DNA of 64,000 bases, taken from Planctomycetota bacterium (GTDB lineage Bacteria > Planctomycetota > GCA-002687715). Numbering within the stretch: position 1 is the first letter of the stretch; each line of letters starts with the position of its first letter. Under the pieces are notes generated by a model. It saw only the letters and a program-made list of their open reading frames with translations. It was not told where the DNA came from and did no database searches. Below are positions 8,501 through 16,614 of this stretch, piece after piece. A program made the translations under genes and the position numbers. The stretch is from the NCBI GenBank assembly GCA_009691765.1, contig SIAO01000008.1, forward strand, positions 43,390 through 107,389. Direction: 5' to 3'.

Positions 8501-10773
8501 AAGATCTCGCCACGCTCGACAACGCAGCCCTCATCGCGTTGCTCGCGAATCGCGATGCGTGGCATGAGCGCAAAGCACGAGAAGTTCTGGCTACGCGCAC
8601 GCTGTCGTCTTCCGACACAGCACTGTTGGAGGCGCTGTTCCATGGCGATGATGCGCTGCTGCGCCTGCGAGCGCTTTGGGCCCTGGCTTGCACCAACACT
8701 CTCACTCGCGCGCAACTCGCGAAGGCACTGAGCGATCGTGACAAGTCTTTGCGCGCGTGGGGTGTGAGGCTCAGCGCTGAAGGCAATGCCCTGTCCGTCG
8801 CAGAACACACGCGCTTCCTTGCGCTCGCGCAGTCAGACCCCTCCGCAGTCGTGCGCCGCGAACTTGCATCAGCATTGCAACGCTTGCCGCTCAGCGAGCG
8901 TCAGGGCATTGCTACCGCTCTCGCGCAGCACGCCGAAGACGCCGACGATCCGCAGATTCCCGTGTTGCTGTGGGTGGCTGTCGCTCCGCTTGCACGCGAA
9001 CAACCAGAGGCGTGCGCCGCACTGGCTGCCGAGACGCGCATCCCCAAACTCGCTCGCTGGTGCGCTGAACGGCTCGCCGAACTTGGCGACAGCGCGGTGA
9101 CGGCTCTCGCGCACGCAACGGATGCGACGCCCGCATTGCGCGCAATCGCTCTTGCTGCACTACAGCGCGCCGTTGCAGCGGGCCACAAGCTGGCGCTCAC
9201 GGTCGAACTGCGCCAGTTGCTGAATCACGCGGCCGCTGATGAGAGCAATGGAAATGACGGCGTTTTTCTTGCTGCCTTACTCGGCGTCGAAGAACAGCGC
9301 GAAGTCCTGCGCAAACTCGCCACAGACCACGCTGCGGATGTGAAGACTCGCCTCGAAGCCCTTCGTGTCTTGGCATTGAGACCACAGCTTGCAGAAGTGC
9401 CCATGCTGATAGACGCACTGCAAGAACCCGTGTTGGCAGAGACCAGCGTGAGTGCACTTTCCACCATGGACGACAAGTCCGCGCGGGAAGCGCTCCTCGC
9501 TGCCGCACCGCACCTGCAAGCCGCTGCGCTCCTGCGTTGCGTTGCCACCTTGGCCGCGCGTCCAGAATCGGCGCTTGCTCTCTTGGAACTCGTCGCGAAA
9601 AAACGGCTCCCACGCGATGTCCTCGACGCCCCGACACGCCGCCTGTTGGCCTTGCATCATGATGAAACTGTGAGCGCCGCCCTCGAACGCGTCTGGGGGC
9701 GCGTGCGCGAACAAGGCAAAGCTACAGAACGCATCGAAGCCCTACTGAAACGCTGCACTCCGGCGGCTCTGGCGCACGCGGACTTGGCGCACGGCCGCGC
9801 GCTCTACGCACGCACATGTCGCAACTGCCACAAACTCTTTGATGATGGCCGCAGCGTCGGTCCAGAAATTACCGGCAGCAACCGTGCCGACCTGCGTTAT
9901 CTCTTGAGCAACATTCTTGATCCTTCAGCAGAAGTTGCCAACGATTACCGCTTGGTGAATGTGCGCATGGAAGATGGACGTTTGCTTTCGGGCGTGCTGG
10001 CGCGTGAAGACGAGACCTCGCTGGAATTACTCGCACAAGACGCCACACATCAGCTTCGTCGTGCGGACATCGCCATCGGTGCTGATGGCACGCGCGATCT
10101 GTGGCATGGCGAAGCGTCAATGATGCCCGAAGACCAACTCGTGGGCATGTCAGAACCTGACATCTTCGCTTTGCTCGCCTACCTGCGCTCGCCGCAGCAG
10201 ACTCCCATGCGCGCCGACGAACGCACCTTGCCGCTGTTTTTCGATGGCACCTCGCTTGCCATGTTTCGTGGCGATCCCCAAGTTTGGAGTGTTGAAAACG
10301 GCGCGATCGTGGGACGCACCACCGGTCTGCGCGAGAACAGTTTCCTTGTGTCCGAATTGCTGCTGCGAGATTTCCGCCTTAGCGTCGATGTTGAACTCAA
10401 AGGCAACCTCGGCAACAGCGGCATTCAATTCCGCAGCGAGCCCCACGGCGAAAACAGCGTTGCGGGCTACCAAGCCGACATCGGCGTCGGTTGGTGGGGC
10501 AAACTCTATGAAGAGCACGGACGCGGCGTGATCGCAACACCCGAAGGTCCAGAACCCGGAGGCGCGGGCGTGCATCGCTACGAGATCGTTGCGGTCGGCG
10601 AGCGCATTCTCATCGCGCTCGATGGAAAGCAGTGCTGCGATCTGAACGACCCCACTGGACGACGCGAAGGACGCATCGCCTTCCAAGTGCACTCGGGCGG
10701 AGCCACCGAAGTGCGCTTCACGGCACTGCGTTTGGAAGCCGCAACGGAAGCCAAACTCACTACGTTGCGCTGA
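5512..10773 (+). CDS. Giant PVC-type membrane-bound dehydrogenase with VCBS, HEAT, cytochrome c and DUF1080 domains
   Basis: 1753 residues from the ATG at 5512, chosen because it starts a signal peptide (MIVLSLLVGALAAQ); the frame is open further upstream. Order of domains: FG-GAP/VCBS-like repeats with Asp-rich calcium loops (YVDINGDGILDAVNADRW, FDADGDGMNDVVSADA) over the first 400 residues, a lectin-like stretch, the PVC dehydrogenase beta-propeller (PEGFEVDALAAEPMVHQPIA, GRIWIAEAYAYP), HEAT-like Ala/Leu repeats, a single cytochrome c site (CRNCH) with the DPSAEVANDY signature of planctomycete cytochromes, and a C-terminal DUF1080 (3-keto-disaccharide hydrolase type) domain beginning near LPLFFDGTSLAMF. 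It is probably secreted and oxidises or cleaves sugars while passing electrons to the heme. The substrate is unknown. Confidence 0.9.
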   Translation: MHQRTATLRIMIVLSLLVGALAAQEHRVLRFEVKSLDQRFMAEGAAYVDINGDGILDAVNADRWWRGPDFTASTLWSNAQPFDPARYSETFFIWGDDLDADGDNDLLVVGFPGKELRWHENPGRDATDVWPRHVVFEGVDNESPAYENLVGDARREVVAMHAGRMGWIAPANLADLRTAWSFHPISVAGLGGAFTHGLGVGDLNGDQRADVLWKQGFWLQPEGAETLAEWPYTPWAFAGPGGAQMLVFDADGDGMNDVVSADAAHGYGLVAHLQRRGREGGVGFAALRIMGSVPEQNTYGCCVGGLHAAALADLSGDGIPDVVTGNRPWAHMGHDPADKGPATLLWFETQRGPAPSEVHFIPHVIDDVTGVGTQVSVADIQGDGAADIVVSNKRGFVVVQGRAEMVGRRAWQAANPKAIANYDPEATQRQDWAAIGESPRNAEGQVLNFDFEAGSLSGWSVEGNAFAGQPVRGDRVHARRSDMHSNHLGEYWIGSYESAHHDAALGSMVSPAFVLHKAWVSFLVAGGPWAETRVEIARKDNGAVLARASGKESEELAPVAFNLTEHVGTLVEVRVIDERQGHWGHINFDHLRLHDTEPQFGARTQAPSPEEQLNGFTAAVAAARMTVPEGFEVDALAAEPMVHQPIAMTIDARGRIWIAEAYAYPQRQPEGQGRDRILVLEDRDKDTHFETATVFQTGLNLVSGLEVGHGGVFVGAAPWLLFIPDRNDDLVPDAAPEILLDGFGFQDTHETLNAFCFGPDGWLYGCHGVFTHSRVGAPGTPDKERIPLNAAVWRWHPKRRVFEVFAAGTSNPWGLDFDEHGEAFVSACVIPHLYHIVPGGRYERQAGAHFEPWVREDIQTIADHRHYVGENPHAGNETSASAGGGHAHCGLICYLGDKFPAEWRGALLMDNIHGNRLNSDRLSPKASSFVASHGPDALLSNDKFFRGIAFRAAPDGSVVFTDWYDRQACHRNEPAIWDRSNGRVYRLRYGAAQAWTEDLATLDNAALIALLANRDAWHERKAREVLATRTLSSSDTALLEALFHGDDALLRLRALWALACTNTLTRAQLAKALSDRDKSLRAWGVRLSAEGNALSVAEHTRFLALAQSDPSAVVRRELASALQRLPLSERQGIATALAQHAEDADDPQIPVLLWVAVAPLAREQPEACAALAAETRIPKLARWCAERLAELGDSAVTALAHATDATPALRAIALAALQRAVAAGHKLALTVELRQLLNHAAADESNGNDGVFLAALLGVEEQREVLRKLATDHAADVKTRLEALRVLALRPQLAEVPMLIDALQEPVLAETSVSALSTMDDKSAREALLAAAPHLQAAALLRCVATLAARPESALALLELVAKKRLPRDVLDAPTRRLLALHHDETVSAALERVWGRVREQGKATERIEALLKRCTPAALAHADLAHGRALYARTCRNCHKLFDDGRSVGPEITGSNRADLRYLLSNILDPSAEVANDYRLVNVRMEDGRLLSGVLAREDETSLELLAQDATHQLRRADIAIGADGTRDLWHGEASMMPEDQLVGMSEPDIFALLAYLRSPQQTPMRADERTLPLFFDGTSLAMFRGDPQVWSVENGAIVGRTTGLRENSFLVSELLLRDFRLSVDVELKGNLGNSGIQFRSEPHGENSVAGYQADIGVGWWGKLYEEHGRGVIATPEGPEPGGAGVHRYEIVAVGERILIALDGKQCCDLNDPTGRREGRIAFQVHSGGATEVRFTALRLEAATEAKLTTLR

Positions 10774-10776
10774 CTC

Positions 10777-10813
10777 AAAAGTACGACGGGCCCGACGCTT
10801 GCGCGCCGGACCC
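10777..10813 (-). terminator. Possible terminator after tRNA-Met
   Basis: Imperfect GC-rich hairpin with arms 10788-10798 and 10803-10813 (9 of 11 positions pair) and a 4-base loop. On the minus strand it is followed, after seven bases, by four T residues. It lies just downstream of the tRNA and also just after the stop of the convergent giant gene. The T tract is short, so this is weak. Confidence 0.35.
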
Positions 10814-10815
10814 GA

Positions 10816-10889
10816 TAGCGGCGATAGGATTCGAACCTATGACCCGCGGCTTATGAATCCGCTGCTCTAACCAACTGAGCTACGCCGCC
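10816..10889 (-). tRNA. tRNA-Met (anticodon CAU, elongator type)
   Basis: A full cloverleaf can be drawn: seven-pair acceptor stem (with a G-U first pair), D arm GCUC/GAGC, seven-base anticodon loop with CAU, TPsiC loop UUCGAAU with a five-pair stem, and discriminator A. The CCA end is not encoded. The D and T arms match elongator tRNA-Met better than initiator tRNA, which would have a C1-A72 mismatch and three G-C pairs in the anticodon stem. A lysidine-modified tRNA-Ile reading AUA also has CAU and cannot be fully excluded. The pair closing the anticodon loop (31-39) is an A-G mismatch. Confidence 0.9.
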
Positions 10890-10944
10890 ATGGCGCTCCG
10901 TGGTGATATCAGTCGACCCTACCCCGAACAAGCCGGAACGAGCC

Positions 10945-11790
10945 TCAGCGCAGTGCTTGCCCGGGCACTAAATCGGGGATGGCGCTAGCGATCCACGCAG
11001 GATTTGTGAGTGCTTCAGGAACGCAGCGGAGCGGAATCCCACCCGGCCCAAGAATGCGCCCGCCACAGGCCTGGACGATGGCATCAGCGGCCACGGTGTC
11101 CCAGATTTTCGTCCCACCGGCGCTCATAGCCGCATGCGCATGAGCATCGGCAATGTGAACGATTTTCAAAGCCGCACCACGCGGCGCAGTTTGATGCGGC
11201 GGCAAGCAAGACAGCAGCGCTTCCAACCGTTTCGAGCGATGCCAACGCGAAGTCAGCACCTGCAATTCTTCCCCTTTGCGCCACGGCAACATGCCGCGCA
11301 GTGGGCGTTCAGATCCATCGGCGCGCACAAGCCACGCACCGACGCCACGCACACCAACAAAGCTGCACGCCTGAGCAGGATGATGCACTACGCCGAAGTG
11401 GACTTCACCGTCGAGCACGAGACCGATATTGACGCAATACTCGCTACCACCGCGCACAAACTCTGCGGTTCCGTCGAGAGGATCGACCGCCCAGAACGTG
11501 GTTGAGCTCCCCGGATCGAATGCGCCGACGTCCTCTTCGGAGAGCAGCGCAACTCCGGGTGTCGCGCGTTGAAGGCCAACAACGATCACATCATGCGCTG
11601 CAAGATCTGCATCGGTGACGGCTGAATGGTCCTCTTTGCGGCGCACGCCGAGATCCGGGCGCGCAGCGACTTCGAGAATGGCCGCACCCGCACGCCGCGC
11701 GATGGCTTCCAGCTCACGCGCCAACTTCGTCCCGCGCTGAAAGTTCAGCGCCTCATCAAGCAATGCTGACCTGCGGGCACAGGTAAACAT
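10945..11790 (-). CDS. Inositol monophosphatase-family 3'(2'),5'-bisphosphate nucleotidase (CysQ-like)
   Basis: 281 residues. The family metal-binding motifs are present: DADLAAHD near residue 61, SEED in the middle, the signature [13 protein letters not shown], and the C-terminal [16 protein letters not shown]. These fit the CysQ branch, which hydrolyses 3'-phosphoadenosine 5'-phosphate made during sulfate assimilation, but an inositol-phosphatase or sugar-phosphatase role is possible. The ATG at 11790 overlaps the aldolase gene by 35 bases; a TTG within ATTGCTTGA at the aldolase stop is an alternative that would shorten the overlap. It is the last gene of the minus-strand group before the tRNA. 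Confidence 0.85.
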   Translation of the reverse strand: MFTCARRSALLDEALNFQRGTKLARELEAIARRAGAAILEVAARPDLGVRRKEDHSAVTDADLAAHDVIVVGLQRATPGVALLSEEDVGAFDPGSSTTFWAVDPLDGTAEFVRGGSEYCVNIGLVLDGEVHFGVVHHPAQACSFVGVRGVGAWLVRADGSERPLRGMLPWRKGEELQVLTSRWHRSKRLEALLSCLPPHQTAPRGAALKIVHIADAHAHAAMSAGGTKIWDTVAADAIVQACGGRILGPGGIPLRCVPEALTNPAWIASAIPDLVPGQALR

Positions 11791-12817
11791 CTTGAATGGC
11801 GTTTAGCAGTTTGACTCCGTCAGCCATGGGCTTTTGAAAGGCCTTGCGCCCAGAAATCAGACCTGTGCCACCAGCGCGCTTATTCACGACTGCGGTGGTG
11901 ACCGCATCGACCATGTCGTTGGCCCCTGAAGCCCCACCGCTGTTGATCAACCCTGCGCGGCCCATGTAGCAATTCGCAAGCTGATAGCGCGTGAGGTCGA
12001 TGGGATTGTCGCTGCTCAACTTGTCATAGACCTTGCTCGAGGTCTTGCCGAAGTTCTGCAACGCTTTGTAGCCGCCATTGTTCTCCGGGAGCTTCTGCTT
12101 GATGATGTCGGCTTCCAGCGTGACGCCGAGGTGATTCGCTTGACCGGTGAGGTCCGCCGCTGCGTGATAATCCACGCCGCCTTGCTTGAAGGACGCATTG
12201 CGCAAGTAGCACCACAGCACGGTGAACATGCCGAGCTCGTGCGCGCGCGCAAAAGCGGCGCTCACTTCTTGCAATTGACGATGCGATTCTTCCGTGCCCC
12301 AGTAAATTGTGGCGCCGACACCCACGCAACCCATCTCGAAGGCGCGCTCGACACTGCCGAACATGATCTGGTCGTAGGTGTTCGGGTAACTGAGCAGTTC
12401 GTTGTGATTGAACTTCATGATCATGGGAATGCGATGCGCGTAGCGGCGCGCCACCGAACCCAAAACGCCGTAGGTGCTGGCTACGGCGTTGCAGCCGCCT
12501 TCAATCGCCAACTCGCAGATGTTCGCGGGGTCGAAATACTGAGGCTCGGGAGCGAACGATGCACCAGCGCTGTGCTCGATGCCTTGGTCCACAGGCAAGA
12601 TGCTCACATAGCCAGTGCCGGCGAGCCGCCCGCTGTTGAAAAGCGTGCCGAGATTGCGCAGCACATTGGGACGACGATCTGAGTGCACCATCACGCGGTC
12701 GATGAAATCGGGACCTGGCAAATGCAGTTGGCTCTTCGCGATTGTGCGGCACTCATGAGTCAACAGTGTGCTGTTGGCGCCAAGCAACTCTTGGATCTTG
12801 GTGAAAGTGGCGCTCAT
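11756..12817 (-). CDS. fbaB: Class I fructose-bisphosphate aldolase, FbaB/DhnA type
   Basis: 353 residues from the ATG at 12817, which has a good ribosome binding site (GGAGAG, seven bases upstream); the frame is open for 39 more codons but those residues look non-coding. Family blocks are [37 protein letters not shown], the very characteristic [18 protein letters not shown] and [13 protein letters not shown]. It cleaves fructose 1,6-bisphosphate to the two triose phosphates through a lysine Schiff base, in the cytoplasm, serving glycolysis and gluconeogenesis. The aldolase and the phosphatase downstream overlap, so they are likely co-transcribed. Confidence 0.92.
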   Translation of the reverse strand: MSATFTKIQELLGANSTLLTHECRTIAKSQLHLPGPDFIDRVMVHSDRRPNVLRNLGTLFNSGRLAGTGYVSILPVDQGIEHSAGASFAPEPQYFDPANICELAIEGGCNAVASTYGVLGSVARRYAHRIPMIMKFNHNELLSYPNTYDQIMFGSVERAFEMGCVGVGATIYWGTEESHRQLQEVSAAFARAHELGMFTVLWCYLRNASFKQGGVDYHAAADLTGQANHLGVTLEADIIKQKLPENNGGYKALQNFGKTSSKVYDKLSSDNPIDLTRYQLANCYMGRAGLINSGGASGANDMVDAVTTAVVNKRAGGTGLISGRKAFQKPMADGVKLLNAIQDVYLCPQVSIA

Positions 12818-12884
12818 GATGCTCTCCGTGCAGCCGGACTGCACTTGATGGTCTGATGGGTCACAGAGCTTACCCCGGCGGGAT

Positions 12885-13910
12885 TCAACGCGTGATCTCC
12901 AATTCGGCAATGCTCTGAACCAAGGCTTCGACACGACCGGGGGCCTTAGGTAATTCCTGTTCGAGGATCAGATGTGCTTTGGCTGCGTTGGCGGCCGGGA
13001 ACGAAAGCGTCACGGGCCCTGTGGCCGGCAGCGCCTCGTTGCCGTGACGCCATGCCTGATAGGCCTGCCCCACACTCGTGCCCGTTGCATCACTGAAAGC
13101 AATACGCAGGCGCACCGTGCGACCTTCTGTAGCCGGCAGCGCATGGCCCGTGAGAGCCGTCAGCACCACCTCCACGTTGTCGCCCTTGAAATTCGCCTTC
13201 AATTCAGCGGCTCCGCGCACCACTACGCCGCGCCTTGCACCGCTGAAGGCATGCACGCGACAGGCCTGTTCGCCGATGGTGTATTTCTCTTTGATCGTTG
13301 GCGAAGTCACCAGTTTGCGCTGCACCGCAGGCATATGGCAACTTTGACAAGTCCGGCCTTCTTTCGCCGCAGTGCCCGCCAAGTAACTCGTGCCCTGATC
13401 GTGCTCAGCGCGCGCTTGCGGTTGTCCATGGCAGGAAAGGCACATGTCCGCTTTGCGATAACCGTCATCCGCATCGACGCCGCCGTGCCCAGTGCTGTCG
13501 TAGGGCCCTAAGTAGCGGTTGCCCTTCATGTGGCAAGTGACGCAATTCACTCCAACTTCGCGGTCGTTCTTGCGCGGCAACGGCAGCTTGCCCATGCCTT
13601 GCAGCATCAGTTCCTGCGGCGCGTGGCATGGCGCGCAAGATTCGCCCTTGTCTGCAAGCTCCGCGATAGCCGCCTGAAACACAGGATCGGTCCAGCTCTG
13701 CGCGTGCAGCGTGCCTTCCCATTCCTTGCACACATCTTCGTGGCACTTGGTGCACGTGCCGACCAAACGCGCGAGGCCTTCACGTTCTGTAGGCTGCGCA
13801 GATTCCAACACAGAGCCTTCGGGCGAAGCGCTGGAAGCACCGACTAACAACAAAGCAGCGGTAACGAGAACGCAAGCACTCAGCAGTAGGCGCATGACGC
13901 CGGACATCAT
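12885..13910 (-). CDS. Exported pentaheme c-type cytochrome (cytochrome c554-like)
   Basis: 341 residues with a signal peptide ([20 protein letters not shown]). Five CxxCH heme motifs follow: CTKCH, CAPCH, CVTCH, CLSCH and CQSCH, all in the first 210 residues; the last third is a beta-rich domain containing [18 protein letters not shown], a motif seen at the end of many c554-like multiheme proteins. It is expected in the periplasm as an electron carrier or reductase; the acceptor cannot be told. The ATG at 13910 overlaps the aroF stop as ATGA, implying translational coupling. Later ATGs at 13907 and 13895 are alternatives. Confidence 0.87.
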   Translation of the reverse strand: MMSGVMRLLLSACVLVTAALLLVGASSASPEGSVLESAQPTEREGLARLVGTCTKCHEDVCKEWEGTLHAQSWTDPVFQAAIAELADKGESCAPCHAPQELMLQGMGKLPLPRKNDREVGVNCVTCHMKGNRYLGPYDSTGHGGVDADDGYRKADMCLSCHGQPQARAEHDQGTSYLAGTAAKEGRTCQSCHMPAVQRKLVTSPTIKEKYTIGEQACRVHAFSGARRGVVVRGAAELKANFKGDNVEVVLTALTGHALPATEGRTVRLRIAFSDATGTSVGQAYQAWRHGNEALPATGPVTLSFPAANAAKAHLILEQELPKAPGRVEALVQSIAELEITR

Positions 13911-14920
13911 ACGCAACGGCCGATAGCCGCCGCGATAGCACTCGCAGTGCGCACCAGTTCTTGGAACTCAGCGGAGCGGAGCGCTTGGCGCCCATCCGAC
14001 AGCGCCTTCTCAGGCTCCTCGTGCACTTCGACAATCAACCCGTCGGCACCGGCTGCGACGGCTGCAAACGCCGCGCTCGCCACCAATTCGCTACGCCCTG
14101 TGGCATGGCTTGGATCCACGATCACGGGCAAATGCGTGAGCCGCTTCAGCACGGGCACAGCCATCACATCGAGGAGATTGCGCGTGTGGCGGTCGAAACT
14201 GCGCAGACCGCGCTCACACAACACCACCTGTGCATTACCGCGCACAAGGATGTACTCGGCGGAAGCCAAGAACTCATCCAACTCCGACATCATGCCGCGC
14301 TTCAGCAACACCGGCTTGTTGGTGCGGGCTGCTGCTTCGAGCAAAGGAAAGTTTTGCACGCTGCGCGAACCAATCTGCAGCATGTCGGCATAACTCGCCA
14401 CGAGCTCGGCTTGTTCAGGAGCCATGACTTCTGTCACTACCGCAAGTTCGAACTCGTCGGCGATCTTGCGCAACAGTTCCAGCCCGCGTTCGCCCAGCCC
14501 TTGGAACGCATACGGCGAGGTGCGTGGTTTGAAAGCACCACCGCGCAACACGCGCACACCAGCTTTGGCCACGGCCTCGGCGACCGTACGCAACTGATCT
14601 TCGCTCTCGACGGCGCAAGGCCCGCCGATGATCTCCACTCGGGACGCTCCGAAAACAGCGCGCCCGACGCTGACTTCTGTGTTGCGTCCTTGCAGCAAAC
14701 GCGCAGCGAGCACATAGGGCGCATCTGATGGCAGAACTCGCTCGACGCAGGGCAGCCGTTCGTAGCGAACCGCTTGTTCAGGGGCTCCACCCCGCACCCG
14801 AACCATGGTGCGCGTGCCGGTGCGCGTCACGGATACTTCGGCAACGCCCAGAGCCTCCGCTGAGTCCAAGACTCCGCGGACTTCCTGTTCACTGACGCCT
14901 TCTTTGAGCAAGACAAACAT
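13907..14920 (-). CDS. aroF: 3-deoxy-7-phosphoheptulonate (DAHP) synthase, type I beta with ferredoxin-like regulatory domain
   Basis: 337 residues. The N-terminal 70 residues form the ferredoxin-like regulatory domain known from Thermotoga-type enzymes (MFVLLKEGVSEQEVRGVLD). The TIM barrel follows with IIGGPCAVES, VLRGGAFKPRTSPYAFQGLG, LQIGSRSVQNFPLL, KPVLLKRGMM and VIVDPSHATG. It condenses phosphoenolpyruvate and erythrose 4-phosphate, the first step of the shikimate pathway, and the extra domain usually gives feedback inhibition by an aromatic amino acid. The open frame of the decayed VIT/VWA gene runs 94 bases into its start. Its stop is coupled as ATGA to the pentaheme cytochrome gene, which has no obvious metabolic link. 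Confidence 0.95.
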   Translation of the reverse strand: MFVLLKEGVSEQEVRGVLDSAEALGVAEVSVTRTGTRTMVRVRGGAPEQAVRYERLPCVERVLPSDAPYVLAARLLQGRNTEVSVGRAVFGASRVEIIGGPCAVESEDQLRTVAEAVAKAGVRVLRGGAFKPRTSPYAFQGLGERGLELLRKIADEFELAVVTEVMAPEQAELVASYADMLQIGSRSVQNFPLLEAAARTNKPVLLKRGMMSELDEFLASAEYILVRGNAQVVLCERGLRSFDRHTRNLLDVMAVPVLKRLTHLPVIVDPSHATGRSELVASAAFAAVAAGADGLIVEVHEEPEKALSDGRQALRSAEFQELVRTASAIAAAIGRCV

Positions 14921-16560
14921 GGTGGTGGCGGCTCCGCACGGAGCGACCGCCGTGAAGAAACTACCAGCACGCTCACGAATCCCAACGCAGGCACACGTCC
15001 TTGTCGCCCCAACGGCTCAAATCGCCCATGAAGCCCCTGTGACTTTGCGTCAACCTCGAAACCCCTCTGAATCAGCGAGCAAGTCGGCACCAGTTGGATG
15101 ACGCGCCCCGCGTGCTCAAGCAGCAATGGCGGACCCAGCGCAAACACAGCCGACAACGCAGGCTGCTCCTGCAACAGAGCTTCCCAACGCTCCGATCCCT
15201 CTTCCACTCGTTCAAGACGCGCGGCCCAAGGGTCGGATGCAGCCAAAACCAGAGCCAATTCTGTCCAACCAGCATCTCGGCGCAGCAGAGTCCGTCCGCC
15301 GAGCAGCGCCACCGAGCCCGCTGCACCGTCATCGTCGCCAGGCGCGACAAGCGTGCGCATGCGCTGCAACTGCTCCGATGTCGCCGCAGCGCTACCCACC
15401 CAACGCGATGGTGACGGAGCTTTGGACTGCGGCACCAACCAAGCACCCGTCCACGGAGTCAGCACCCCATAGCGCTGGCTGAGGTCGCGTGCTTCACGAA
15501 GAATCTCCGGAGTCTCGCCCTGAAGTCGCATGAGATCGAGCAACACACCAATGCGGCGCGTGGCGTGCAGGCGCGGGACAAAGGCTGTCAAATCGCCACC
15601 TGCGCTGAAATCGACGGCCTTGCTGAAGCTCACAGGACCGGTTGCGGATTCGGCACTCACCTTGAGCTGTGCCCGTGGCCCGCCCGACCAACGCCCCGTG
15701 ATCAACACCTGCGACCCGCGAAACACATCAGGCAGTGTTTGTGGCGTGACCTGCGTGAGAGTGACGCCTTCAGCCCGCACGTCCAGTTGGGTCAAGCGTG
15801 GCTCTGCGAGGCGCCGGAAGAAGCGTTCGACAACAGGCGCGAGGTCTTCCCCAGCAGCGACGTAGGCGCGCTCGCCGCCACTGCGCTCCGCCAACAAGTC
15901 GAGCAGTTCTACTCGAACGTCGTTGCCGATGCCGAACACGAACACGCGCGCGCCGCTGAGATTCGCGCGAGCTACTTGACCCCAAATGCTGACGCTCGCT
16001 GTGACACCCACCGTTGGAGCACCATCGGTGAGCAACACCACGAATCGCGGTGTGCGCGCTACGCGCAACGTAGTGAAAGCAAGCTCCAAGGCTGCAGCGA
16101 GGTTTGTGCCACCCTCCGCGGTGAGCGCGGCAACGCTCGCGAGAGCCTGCTGCTGATGCGCCGCATCCGCGTTGACGAAATCCTGCTGCACTTTGGCGGT
16201 GGATGCAAAGGTCACGACTGGCCTTCGAGCTTCGCACCATCGGCGTGCACGGCGCAAGAATCCGGAACCAGTCCGGTCGGCAAAGCGCAAACGAAACGGC
16301 CTGTCACCACACTGCCGTTGGGATTGCGCAAACACACGCTCAGCCGCACGCGAGCAATGTTGTCCGTCACTTCCAGACGGCCATCAACACCCACGACTTC
16401 AGCGGGCAGCAGCTTCAGCACAGCGGACGCAGGCGGGCTAGGACAACGCAAGTCCAGCAGCGCTTGACCAGCAAGGGCGCAGGTGAAAAGCGCAGGTGAA
16501 AAGCTCAGGCAGAAAGATGGAAATGTAAATGCAGTGAAGCATCAGAGGCACGGCGGGCAT
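14827..16560 (-). pseudogene. Decayed VIT/von Willebrand A domain protein
   Basis: Pieces of one exported VIT-VWA protein in different frames. From the ATG at 16560 (or 16542) a signal peptide is encoded (ISIFLPELFTCA), but a 13-bp tandem duplication shifts the frame. The original protein resumes as ALAGQALLDLRCP and half a VIT domain (VTDNIARVRLSVCLRNPNG), which stops near 16212. A third frame continues directly with the second half of a VWA domain (PVVTFASTAKVQQDF, FVVLLTDGAPTVGVT) and a long C-terminal part. The end of the VIT domain and the start of the VWA domain with its DxSxS metal site are missing, so an internal deletion has occurred. Near 15050 the frame may shift again, since another frame ends neatly at 14973 with RWGDKDVCLRWDS. 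It overlaps the aroF start. Confidence 0.8.
16477..16502. repeat. 13-bp tandem duplication disrupting a signal-peptide reading frame
   Basis: Two perfect adjacent copies of GCGCAGGTGAAAA (16477-16489 and 16490-16502). Removing one copy restores a continuous frame from the ATG at 16560 through the signal peptide into the VIT domain of the neighbouring decayed gene. It therefore looks like a slippage event that inactivated that gene. Confidence 0.85.
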
Positions 16561-16614
16561 GCTCCCCACACCTTCAGACGCGGCCGTGCGACCGAGGTTC
16601 CGAACCCATAGCCG

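Noticed and set aside
10774..10815. CRISPR, rRNA or riboswitch in the gap before the tRNA
   Set aside because: Only a weak hairpin is present. No repeat-spacer pattern or conserved riboswitch core was seen here or in other intergenic parts of the window.
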